Source of the DNA: Roseimaritima ulvae
GTDB lineage: Bacteria > Planctomycetota > Planctomycetia > Pirellulales > Pirellulaceae
Length of the DNA stretch: 64,000 nt
Assembly (NCBI RefSeq): GCF_008065135.1
Contig: NZ_CP042914.1
Location: forward strand, 1 to 64,000
Direction of reading: 5' to 3'
The notes beneath the pieces were generated by a model. It had not been told where the DNA came from. It saw only the letters and a list, made by a program, of their open reading frames with translations, and did no database searches. Position numbers and translations under genes: made by a program. The number at the start of each line of letters is the position of its first letter. Positions within the stretch are counted from its first letter, which is position 1. Below, in pieces: positions 8,195-15,802 of this stretch.

Positions 8195-9556
8195 TTGCCT
8201 ACGATTCGCGACGCGCTGCAGCAAGGTTGGCAGCTACAGCAACGAGGGCAAATCGCGCAGGCCGAACACGTCTATCGACAGGTCATCGCTCAGGTCCCAC
8301 GTAGCGCCGAAGCGCACGTGTATCTGGGCATCGCGCTGTTTGATCAGCAACGGTTCGTGGAATCCGAAGCGGCTTATCGCACGGGGCTGGAGCTGCAAGG
8401 TCGGTTTCCCATCGCTTGGAACAACCTCGGCAATGCGTTGCGGATGCAGAACCGGGTGGACGAAGCGGACGCCTGTTTCGCCCGCTCGATCGAGCAGCAA
8501 CCGGGGTATCTGAGCCCGCTGAAAAATCGCGGCACATTGTGGATCTGGGCCGGGCATATCGACCGCGGCTTGGATTACTACCAACAAGCTTTGCAGGTGG
8601 CACCGGAGGATCCCGAACTGCATCGCAACTTAGGCGTAATCTATCTGCTGCAGGGACGGTTTGCCGAAGGGTGGCCGCAGTACCGTTGGCGTTGGAACAT
8701 GCCCGGCTTGGTTCGTCCGCCCTGCTCTGCCCCGCTGTGGCAAGGCGAACCGCTGCAGGACAAAACGATTCTGCTGTATCCCGAACAAGGTTTGGGAGAT
8801 GCGATTCATTTTGTTCGCATGGCCGAAGTCGTGCAGCAGCATGGGGCGCGGGTGTTGCTCAGCTGTGACGCCAACCTGATTCCCCTGCTGCAGTCCGCAC
8901 GGGGCATCGACCAAATCTTTCCCACGCAAATGACGGTTGGGCCCGTGGACTATCAGGCCTCGCTGATCGAAGTCGCCGATCACCTGCAGATTGATGGCCA
9001 AAACATTCCGGCCGCTGTGCCGTACCTGACGGTCAGCGATTCGCTGCAAAGCTATTGGCAACGTTGGCTGAGTTCGCAGGTCGGAGGTTCGGGGCGTCGA
9101 GTGGGGATTTGTTGGCAGGGCAATCCGAACCATCACGCCGATCATTACCGCAGCGTGGCGTTGCGGGAGTTCGCTCCACTGTTCGACGTCGAGGGCGTGC
9201 AGTGGATCAGTCTGCAACATGGCTTTGGCAGTCAGCAGATCGCCGAGGTTCCGTTTGCGGACAAGCTGTTGAGGTTGCCGGAGGATCTGGATCGATCGGC
9301 TGGAGCGTTTTTGGACACTGCCGCCGTGATGCAAAATCTGGATCTGGTGATCACCACCGATACTTCGACCGCGCACCTGGCCGGCGCGCTGGGCGTGCCG
9401 ACCTGGGTGCTGTTGGGAAAGCTGCCCGATTGGCGGTGGTCCTTGGAGGGATCGACAACACATTGGTATCCCAGCCTGCGGTTGTTTCGGCAGCAGGTAG
9501 TCGGCAATTGGCAGGGAGTGGTCAGGGAGATGGCTGGGGCGTTGGCTGAGGGATAG
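8195..9556 (+). CDS. TPR protein with glycosyltransferase-9-like C-terminal domain
   Basis: The N-terminal half (about residues 1-170) contains four to five TPR units, for example AEHVYRQVIAQVPRSAEAHV and AWNNLGNALRMQNRVDEA. The C-terminal half (about 190-450) resembles ADP-heptose-type transferases: ILLYPEQGLGDAIHFVRMA, GICWQGNPNHHADHYRSVAL and DLVITTDTSTAHLAGALGVPTWVLLG, the last typical of the nucleotide-sugar binding domain. Such TPR-GT fusions are common in planctomycetes; acceptor and donor are unknown. No ATG suits the N-terminus, and a TTG at 8195, four bases after the DUF1552 stop, gives a complete first TPR. Translational coupling is likely. Confidence 0.8.
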   Translation: MPTIRDALQQGWQLQQRGQIAQAEHVYRQVIAQVPRSAEAHVYLGIALFDQQRFVESEAAYRTGLELQGRFPIAWNNLGNALRMQNRVDEADACFARSIEQQPGYLSPLKNRGTLWIWAGHIDRGLDYYQQALQVAPEDPELHRNLGVIYLLQGRFAEGWPQYRWRWNMPGLVRPPCSAPLWQGEPLQDKTILLYPEQGLGDAIHFVRMAEVVQQHGARVLLSCDANLIPLLQSARGIDQIFPTQMTVGPVDYQASLIEVADHLQIDGQNIPAAVPYLTVSDSLQSYWQRWLSSQVGGSGRRVGICWQGNPNHHADHYRSVALREFAPLFDVEGVQWISLQHGFGSQQIAEVPFADKLLRLPEDLDRSAGAFLDTAAVMQNLDLVITTDTSTAHLAGALGVPTWVLLGKLPDWRWSLEGSTTHWYPSLRLFRQQVVGNWQGVVREMAGALAEG

Positions 9557-9583
9557 GGGGAGGACCGGTAGGCAGGTCGAAAA

Positions 9584-9662
9584 AGGACCAAACGGACACA
9601 AGGGACCAAAAGGACGGGGGCCACAGTCCCTTTGGTCCTTTACGTCCTTTAGGTCCCTTCCC
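9584..9662. repeat. Solo GGACCAAA / GGTCCTTT inverted repeat
   Basis: A purine-rich arm built of GGACCAAA-like words (about 9584-9617) is followed by a pyrimidine-rich arm of TTTGGTCC and TTAGGTCC words (about 9625-9662). The arms can pair into a long hairpin. The same word family flanks the S23-type gene at 39985-40575. Nothing else is seen between the TPR gene and cfa (9557-9760). Confidence 0.75.
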
Positions 9663-9760
9663 CACTGCCCTCCCCCCACCATTCCGCTTGCCACAACAGG
9701 GCGATTTCTCTATCACTGGAAACTGGCCCCATTTCACACGGAAGTACCACGGATAGCCTT

Positions 9761-11116
9761 ATGTTTGGACGCGAAACACGCAGCCGTCGGCAATTGGATG
9801 CCGCCAAAAAACTGCTCGAACAACTGGCGGTGCAGCTGAACAGCCGCGTTTCGGTGCGGCTGTGGGACGGCACGATGGTGCCGCTGGGCGAGCAGGTGGA
9901 CGAGAAATTGTTCCTTTCGATCAGCGGTCCCGGGGTGATCGGATCGCTGCTGCGTTGGCCCACGCCCGACAATTTGTTGAAGCATTACGCCAACGGGCAT
10001 CTGGATTTCCACGGCGGCGACGCGTTGACGGTAATCGAAGCCCTGTACGTTCGTGACTCCCGGAAACGGGCCAAGAAGATCCGCAAATCGGCACTCTTCC
10101 GCACGCTGCTGCCCTTCCTGTTTGAATCCTCCAAGTCCTGTGTGGTCGACCATACCTACCAGGGCAACGTGCTGGGCCGCGATCGAAAGCAAGCGGAGAA
10201 CCTGGACTTCATCCAGTTCCACTACGACGTCAGCAACGAGTTCTACGAGTTGTTCTTAGACAAAGAAATGGTCTACACCTGTGCCTATTTCACCGACTGG
10301 AATAACTCGCTGGAACAAGCTCAGTTCGACAAACTGGACATGATCTGTCGCAAACTGCAGCTGCAACCCGGCGACACGTTCCTGGACATCGGCTTCGGTT
10401 GGGGCAGCCTGTTATGTCACGCCGCCCAACACTACGGCGTTCAAGCTCACGGCGTCACGCTGGCGGAAAACCAACTGCAGTACACGCAGGAAAAAGTTCG
10501 CCGGCTGGGACTGGAAGACAAGGTGACCGTCGAGATCCGCGACTATGCCCATCTGGAAGGCAAGTTCGATAAAGTCGCGTCGATCGGGATGTACGAACAT
10601 GTGGGCATCGACAACATGAATGGCTACATGAAGAAAGTCCATTCGCTGCTGGCCAAGAACGGCTTGTGCCTGATGCAGGGCATCACCCGGCCCGGTAAAG
10701 CCACCATGAAGCAGTTCCGTAAAGTGAACACCGAACGCCGCTTGTTAAACAAGTACATCTTCCCTGGTGGGGAACTGGATCACATCGGGCATCTGCTGCA
10801 GACGATGGAATCCAATGGATTGGAAGTGCACGATGTAGAAGGTTGGCGAAACCACTACATGCACACCTGTCGCCACTGGTGCGAACGTTTGTACGCGCGT
10901 CGCGAAGAAGCGATCGGGTTCGTGGGCGAAGAAAAGTACCGCATGTGGATGCTGTACTTGGCCGGTTGCTCGCTGGCGTTCAAGAACGGCGGAGCTCGGC
11001 TGTATCAGGTGTTAATGGAAAAACACGCCAAGAAAGAAGAGTCCTGCATGCCGCCGACCCGCGAGCATTTGTTCGCTGCGGGGGTGAGCCACGACTCGCG
11101 TCGCAGCGCGGCCTAA
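9761..11116 (+). CDS. cfa: Cyclopropane-fatty-acyl-phospholipid synthase
   Basis: Transfers a methylene group from S-adenosylmethionine to the double bond of unsaturated phospholipid acyl chains. The 451-residue length fits. A substrate-binding N-terminal region (about 1-150) precedes FHYDVSNEFYELFLDKEMVYTC near 158-180, then the SAM motif FLDIGFGWGSL near 207-217, the GVTLAENQ segment and IGMYEHVG near 277-284. The C-terminus carries FPGGELDHI and WRNHYMHTCRHW, typical of the family. Upstream bases GGATAG serve as a weak ribosome site. Inverted GCCA-loop hairpins follow the stop. Confidence 0.93.
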   Translation: MFGRETRSRRQLDAAKKLLEQLAVQLNSRVSVRLWDGTMVPLGEQVDEKLFLSISGPGVIGSLLRWPTPDNLLKHYANGHLDFHGGDALTVIEALYVRDSRKRAKKIRKSALFRTLLPFLFESSKSCVVDHTYQGNVLGRDRKQAENLDFIQFHYDVSNEFYELFLDKEMVYTCAYFTDWNNSLEQAQFDKLDMICRKLQLQPGDTFLDIGFGWGSLLCHAAQHYGVQAHGVTLAENQLQYTQEKVRRLGLEDKVTVEIRDYAHLEGKFDKVASIGMYEHVGIDNMNGYMKKVHSLLAKNGLCLMQGITRPGKATMKQFRKVNTERRLLNKYIFPGGELDHIGHLLQTMESNGLEVHDVEGWRNHYMHTCRHWCERLYARREEAIGFVGEEKYRMWMLYLAGCSLAFKNGGARLYQVLMEKHAKKEESCMPPTREHLFAAGVSHDSRRSAA

Positions 11117-11118
11117 GC

Positions 11119-11259
11119 GTAGCTACGCTCGCCAGAGCGTGGGAGCAGGCGCCGAGCGTACGGCGATGCCCCACCGTCTGGCGACGGTAGCTACGGTAGG
11201 GGCGGTAGCTACGCTCGCCAGAGCGTGGGATCGGGCGACCCACCGTCTGGCGACGGTAG
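11119..11259. repeat. Cluster of four GCCA-loop hairpins
   Basis: Copies at 11119-11142 (plus, stem ACGCTC/GAGCGT), 11171-11194 (minus, ACCGTC/GACGGT), 11205-11228 (plus, ACGCTC/GAGCGT) and 11240-11259 (minus, shortened, ACCGTC/GACGGT). Alternating orientation makes two head-to-head pairs, followed by GGTCGGTAG short tandem words. They lie between the convergent genes cfa and the lipoprotein gene. Confidence 0.85.
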
Positions 11260-11296
11260 GGTCGGTAGGGTCGGTAGCAGCCGCAGAATCCGCGGT

Positions 11297-11776
11297 TTAC
11301 AGTTCCAACGTGATGAAGTTGGGACCGTCGGCGGTGATCTCTGCCGTCAAGCCTTTGACTTCCGCGGTGCCGGCACCGCGACCCGGGCCACCGGGCATGC
11401 CCACCGGAGCCAGCGTGCCCTCGCCGGCTTCTTCCCCTGCGGCAGCCGGCGCGGTGGGGACAGCCGCGGCGTCGGTGCTGCCACCGATCACGACCACCTT
11501 ATGCGTTCCGAGTGCGGCGCCCGGATCTCCAGTGGAATAGAACAGTTCAAACTTGCCCTCTTGATCCGTCGTGCCGTAGGAGCTGCCGCCCGGTCCATCG
11601 GGATAGAACTCCACACGAGCGTTGACCAACGGTGCGCCTGCCTTGGTCACCTGGCCGGTGGCTTCGGCCAGCGGAGGCGAGTCGCCGCCGCTGCAGCCGG
11701 TCACGAGGCACAGGGCCACGACGCCCAACAATTGTTTCTGCCAGGCACGGGTACCAAGCCAAAGGGGGTTCATCAT
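11297..11776 (-). CDS. Small lipoprotein with carboxypeptidase-regulatory-like fold
   Basis: 159 residues. The N-terminal signal ends in lipobox LVTGC near residue 27, so the protein is probably lipid-anchored. The mature part TGQVTKAGAPLVNARVEFYPDG...TTDQEGKFELFY is the transthyretin/carboxypeptidase-regulatory-like beta sandwich common in planctomycetes. The second half is Ala/Gly/Pro-rich (about residues 100-140). It is 76 bases downstream of a DUF1559 gene in the same direction; the same DUF1559 + lipoprotein pairing recurs at 56791-58401. Function unknown; a surface or periplasmic accessory to the pilin-like neighbour is an inference. Confidence 0.75.
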   Translation of the reverse strand: MMNPLWLGTRAWQKQLLGVVALCLVTGCSGGDSPPLAEATGQVTKAGAPLVNARVEFYPDGPGGSSYGTTDQEGKFELFYSTGDPGAALGTHKVVVIGGSTDAAAVPTAPAAAGEEAGEGTLAPVGMPGGPGRGAGTAEVKGLTAEITADGPNFITLEL

Positions 11777-11852
11777 CTATCAGTCTCAATAAACTCAGGG
11801 TCTAAACGTCTACACAAAACACAGGGATCAAATCGGACCGTTTTCTGGCCGC

Positions 11853-12986
11853 TTAGAATTCACCGTTGATGACTTCACCATCGGCACGGTTGGCCAGATA
11901 GCTGAGTATGTCAAAGCGAATGTTCTCGGAGATAAAGCGTACCGAACCGTCGCCCAAGGTGAACTGGGCTCCGCCGGGGTGAGCCGAGTTGAAGATCGTG
12001 TGACGACCCGGACGACCATACCAGTAGGGGCCGATGCCGTGCGGCCGGTAACGGCCTTGCGTGGAGACGTAGTTGACGCCCACGCGGGTCGAGGACACGT
12101 TCATCCAGTAGCCTTCCGATGCCGACGTGGTGCCACCGCCACCGCCCGACCAAGCTCCGCCCCACCAGTTGCCCGCACGCTGGTCGTACTTCGAAATCGA
12201 GCCGTCGGATTCACGGACCCGCATGTAATCGCTCTGCTCACCAACCGCCAAGGTATTACTGGTACCATCGGTGATCGAGGCAAAGCGAACGGCTTCGGTA
12301 TTGCGATCATCGATGCTGATGATGATCCCGTTGTAGTCGCTCATCCCGTGGTGACCGTTCCACTTGGATTTCTGCACGTTTTGCGGATTGAAGTCGCCGG
12401 CCACGCCGACGTACGAGGGTACTTGGATTTCCAGGTTGGCCGGAGCTCCCAGCGCCACGATCGTCGAACTGGCCGCGTCGGTACGCATCGTCGGCAGTGG
12501 GCTGGAAGGACAGTTCAACGTCTCCACCTGCATGGCGTGATAGGTTTGCCAGTTCAGATTCGTGCCGTCGCTGCGCGAGGCCCAGTCGGTGCCCGAAAAA
12601 GTGGATTGATCGTAGGCCGCCCGCTGCTCCATAAAGGGCAACACTCGCACCAGCCACGAAGCCGGTCGCTGGGTGCTGACGCCGGCCAGGAAACTTGCCG
12701 GTGGCATCTTTAGGTTGGTGTCGTGGTACATGTGCAGAGCCAGCCCCAACTGCTTCATGTTGTTCGAGCAGGACATGCGGCGAGCGGCTTCGCGGGCTGC
12801 TTGCACGGCCGGCAGCAACAAACCCACCAACACGCCGATGATGGCGATCACCACCAACAACTCGACCAGCGTGAAACCGCGGCGGCGGGGTTGCGCTGAG
12901 CGGGTTGGCTGTGCTGAGCGGGCGGGCGGAGAGCCGTCGTCGCGAATCGTGAATAAACGAGGAACGTTACAATGGACGTGGGACAT
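11853..12986 (-). CDS. DUF1559 prepilin-like protein
   Basis: Secreted pseudopilin-like protein of the large planctomycete DUF1559 family. After a basic leader comes RRGFTLVELLVVIAIIGVL, a type IV prepilin cleavage site (G/FTLVE) and hydrophobic helix, then LLPAVQAAREAARRMSCSNN. Near the C-terminus HPGGAQFTLGDG is the H-x9-DG motif of prepilin-processing-associated proteins, followed by SVRFI. I chose the ATG at 12986 because AGAAGG lies upstream at proper distance and the leader is of normal size; an upstream in-frame extension to 13109 looks untranslated. The product is 377 residues. Precise role unknown. Confidence 0.88.
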   Translation of the reverse strand: MSHVHCNVPRLFTIRDDGSPPARSAQPTRSAQPRRRGFTLVELLVVIAIIGVLVGLLLPAVQAAREAARRMSCSNNMKQLGLALHMYHDTNLKMPPASFLAGVSTQRPASWLVRVLPFMEQRAAYDQSTFSGTDWASRSDGTNLNWQTYHAMQVETLNCPSSPLPTMRTDAASSTIVALGAPANLEIQVPSYVGVAGDFNPQNVQKSKWNGHHGMSDYNGIIISIDDRNTEAVRFASITDGTSNTLAVGEQSDYMRVRESDGSISKYDQRAGNWWGGAWSGGGGGTTSASEGYWMNVSSTRVGVNYVSTQGRYRPHGIGPYWYGRPGRHTIFNSAHPGGAQFTLGDGSVRFISENIRFDILSYLANRADGEVINGEF

Positions 12987-13331
12987 CTGCGTAAACCTTC
13001 TTATGATTGCCTGAGACCGAAAAACGATCGTTCCGCAAACCGTGACCATCACGGTTCGCAACGAAGGTTCCGCTAATGCAAAGTAGAGGCCCATTGCGGG
13101 CGGTTTCACTGCGGTAGCGGCAAACGATCCGCCTCAAGAAACCTTACGCGCGTTTGATTCCCATTAGCTATCTCGACGGGGAATCCAATTGGCGTACAAG
13201 AAGGAGAAAAAAAGTACCGTTTTCTGAGTTTGTTATCGCAGTCTATTTTGCCGGTCCTGAGCGGGCCGCAAGCTGCTCAATAAATCGGCTTAACGGTGCC
13301 TCGATAACTGGCATCCGGCGAAAACGGTGCC
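12987..13331. other. Intergenic region upstream of the DUF1559 gene
   Basis: 345 bases without a supported gene; short open frames here show no family resemblance. It holds the leader of the DUF1559 gene on the minus side and the region after the lipase gene end. An A-rich stretch lies near 13201-13215. I see no known motif. Confidence 0.5.
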
Positions 13332-14348
13332 TTATTCGGTCCTTTTCGGGGGTTCGGCGAGCCCCATGAAGCGGAGCGTGAGGGTCTGGACGTCGTCCTG
13401 GTCCATCAGGAACGAATGCAGATGAGGCACCGTGTGGAACTCGCTGGCCCCCTCCAGACGAGCCTCTTCGATGCTAACGACAAAGTCACTGCTACCGTCG
13501 ACCAGGGGGTTATAGGGTTCTAATGCCGGCATATCGCCGGCGATGATGGCAAACGGACAGGGGGGCGTCGCCAGCCCTTGTACCAGTTGTTGCCAGTCCG
13601 GACCGAGCTGCATGCCGCCAGGGCCGGTGACAACTTCGAACAGTCCTAATTTGCTCAACCGTCGAGCGATGGCTGCGCCTTGATTGGGCGGTCCAAGCAT
13701 CACCACGTTTTCGACGCGAGGCAAAACTTCTCGCGAGTCGCCGTTGGCTTGCCAATCGGCCAGGGCGTGACGGACCACAATGTTTCCCATGCTATGCCCG
13801 ACGAATTGTAGCTTAGGGTCGCCCGGCAGCCCTTCGACCAGTTCACGCAGGGCCGCTGCGTGCTCGGCGATGCCAAAGCGTGTGCTGGCATACGAAAACG
13901 CGATCACCTGCGGCGGATTCGGGCAGGCTTCGATCCGTCGCGCCAGGCCACGCATCGAATGTTTGCTTCGCATTAACCCGTGCAGCAGGATCACGACGTG
14001 CCGTGGCGCGGCGGCTGGGTCCAGATCCTGAGTGGCTTCCAGCAGTTTTAATTCGCAGGGCTGACGCTCGCCCCAAGCCCGGCGGATATCACGAGGGTCG
14101 AGCAGTCGCCAGTGGCCGGTGACGGCGTTGTGTTGCAACCGCCAGCCCGCCACGTTGCGGTGGTCGGTCCAGATCTGTGTGCCACCCATGGTGGGAAACG
14201 GCACATTCGGCATCGGCATGACGGAATTCTCGTGCTGGGCGGCTGTTTTTTGCCAGAGGGAGAGGGATTGGGCTCTGGCAGTTGTCTGCCAACAGCCCGC
14301 AATGACGATCGACAAGGTCGCGATGGGGATCCACGGGGGTAACGGCAT
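13332..14348 (-). CDS. Secreted alpha/beta-hydrolase (lipase/esterase-like)
   Basis: 338 residues beginning with a hydrophobic signal, TLSIVIAGC, which could be a lipobox. The hydrolase core shows HVVILLHGLMRSKHSM near 122-137 (oxyanion region) and FVGHSMGNIVVRHAL with nucleophile elbow GHSMG near 183-187. Late residues GSSDFVVSIEEA and HLHSFLMDQ can provide the acid and histidine of the triad. The topology resembles triacylglycerol lipase or PGAP1-like esterases; substrate unknown. It lies 42 bases downstream of the exonuclease gene on the same strand. Confidence 0.8.
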   Translation of the reverse strand: MPLPPWIPIATLSIVIAGCWQTTARAQSLSLWQKTAAQHENSVMPMPNVPFPTMGGTQIWTDHRNVAGWRLQHNAVTGHWRLLDPRDIRRAWGERQPCELKLLEATQDLDPAAAPRHVVILLHGLMRSKHSMRGLARRIEACPNPPQVIAFSYASTRFGIAEHAAALRELVEGLPGDPKLQFVGHSMGNIVVRHALADWQANGDSREVLPRVENVVMLGPPNQGAAIARRLSKLGLFEVVTGPGGMQLGPDWQQLVQGLATPPCPFAIIAGDMPALEPYNPLVDGSSDFVVSIEEARLEGASEFHTVPHLHSFLMDQDDVQTLTLRFMGLAEPPKRTE

Positions 14349-14390
14349 TTTCGCACTCGCTCTCGCTATCGGGTAGTGATCCAGTACCTC

Positions 14391-15389
14391 TTAGCAAAAA
14401 CGGGATTCGGAAACCAGTTGTTCCAAGAACTGTTGTTCGGACCAAGTGACGTCGGCTTGAGCCGTCGCCTGAGGATTGTTGGGCGGCGAATCGTCGAGGC
14501 CCTGGATGCAGATATCGGCGGGCGACTCCGAGGCCGGTAGCGGTTGGCCACCCAAAGCGGTCACCAGGGCGGTCACCTGGTCGCGGGACAGGGAGCGGAA
14601 GGAGCCGCTGACGCAGACACGTTTGCCGGCCAGCGACCGCACCATCTCGGCTCGCAGCAACAAGCGGTGGACATCCACCAACGCCCCGGCCTGCGGGGGC
14701 TCGATCGCCGTCGCTTCGCCCACGGCCACCGCGGATCGACTTCGTGCGCCGCGGCCGCTCGCCGCGGGCTGGCTGGTCGTGCTTGTGGGACGACGAGTCC
14801 GACCGCGGGCCAGCCGTGCGCCGCGGTAACCCAGCGGACCGCACTGGCCGCGTTCGATTCGCAACGTCTGTTCGAGGGCTTCGAGCGAGCCGCACTGTCG
14901 TTTGATCGAGGCGGCCAGGAGGACTTTGGCGCAGGCCAGCGAGTCCTCCAGGGCGTCGTGGTGTTGGAAACGGATTCCCAGGCGGTCCGAGACGGGTTTT
15001 AAGCCGAAGCGTCCCCACTGCGGCCAGGTCTGTTTGGCGATCAGGCGGGTGCAGGTGAACCGCAATTCGGGCAGCGTCAGACGATGGGTTTTGAGGCAGG
15101 CGGTGAGGACCTTGATGTCGAAGGCCGCATTATGTGCGACCAGGCAACGGTCGCCCAGGAACGCGTGGATTTCGGGCCAGAGGTCGGCAAACTCGGGTTC
15201 CTGTTCGACGTCTTCGGGGCGGATGCCGTGAATTTGGATGTTAAATCCGCTGAAATAAAACGGTCGCGGCCGGATCAGCCAACACCGCTGATCGACAATC
15301 CGACCGGCTTCGACCACCACGGCCGCCAATTGGCAGGCGCTGTCGCTGCGGCGGTTAGCGGTTTCAAAATCGATCGCCGTGAATTGCAT
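14391..15389 (-). CDS. DnaQ-like 3'-5' exonuclease with C-terminal BRCT domain
   Basis: 332 residues. The N-terminal DEDDh nuclease (about 1-170) has AIDFETA (acidic pair at 7 and 9), VAHNAAFDIKVL near 84-95 and HHDALEDSLACAKV near 143-156, i.e. the three Exo motifs with the histidine. A low-complexity Arg/Ser/Thr-rich linker (about 195-235) leads to a BRCT-like domain, LAGKRVCVSGSF...VTALGGQPLP near 255-290. This layout resembles polymerase III epsilon-like nucleases in repair or proofreading. It is unlike the replicative epsilon subunit in having BRCT. Specific role unknown. Confidence 0.83.
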   Translation of the reverse strand: MQFTAIDFETANRRSDSACQLAAVVVEAGRIVDQRCWLIRPRPFYFSGFNIQIHGIRPEDVEQEPEFADLWPEIHAFLGDRCLVAHNAAFDIKVLTACLKTHRLTLPELRFTCTRLIAKQTWPQWGRFGLKPVSDRLGIRFQHHDALEDSLACAKVLLAASIKRQCGSLEALEQTLRIERGQCGPLGYRGARLARGRTRRPTSTTSQPAASGRGARSRSAVAVGEATAIEPPQAGALVDVHRLLLRAEMVRSLAGKRVCVSGSFRSLSRDQVTALVTALGGQPLPASESPADICIQGLDDSPPNNPQATAQADVTWSEQQFLEQLVSESRFC

Positions 15390-15484
15390 CGCAGTGGTGG
15401 GTTGGAGGGCAAGAGCAGAGAGTTTCCCTGTTCAAGTTTACCAGTTCCCGCCTACTCGTACTGGGAGACGTCTGACTAAACAGC

Positions 15485-15802
15485 ATTTCACGTTCCGAGG
15501 GGACGTGAAGTTAATTAATTGGGAGAGTTCGGGAGCCACTCTCAACCGCAACGCGGTTCAACAACAGAGCCCAGGGTCGCGCAGCGCACCCTGGGAATCC
15601 AGCCCCGTCATCCGCGAACCCTGAAGGGGTTCAACAAACCTGATTCCCGCACCGTGTCCCGTGGGCGAGGAGTGTTCGACCCCGTTGGGGTCCCCTGTGG
15701 GAAATTTACAAATCCTTGGGTGCGCTGCGCGACCCAAGGCTTTGTTGTCCGACCGCGTTGCGGTCGAGCACTTTCCCGATTAATAAATCGCACGTTCCGA
15801 GA
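15485..15802. repeat. AACCGCAACGCGGTT-type composite repeat
   Basis: The core 15518-15600 (83 bases, with palindromes AACCGC/GCGGTT and CCAGGGT/ACCCTGG) is repeated almost identically at 49101-49183. The rest adds palindromes around GAACCCTGAAGGGGTTC, GACCCCGTTGGGGTC, CCTTGGG/CCCAAGG and CGACCGCGTTGCGGTCG. CACGTTCCGAG words bound the block on both sides. The right end overlaps the 3' end of the M50 gene. Confidence 0.8.

Noticed and set aside
11225-11869. Plus-strand open frame of 214 codons
   Set aside because: It lies over the lipoprotein gene with its lipobox and conserved fold and begins inside hairpin repeats.
13154-13369. Small open frame (71 codons) between DUF1559 and lipase genes
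   Set aside because: No ribosome site, no family resemblance, and it overlaps the lipase gene end.
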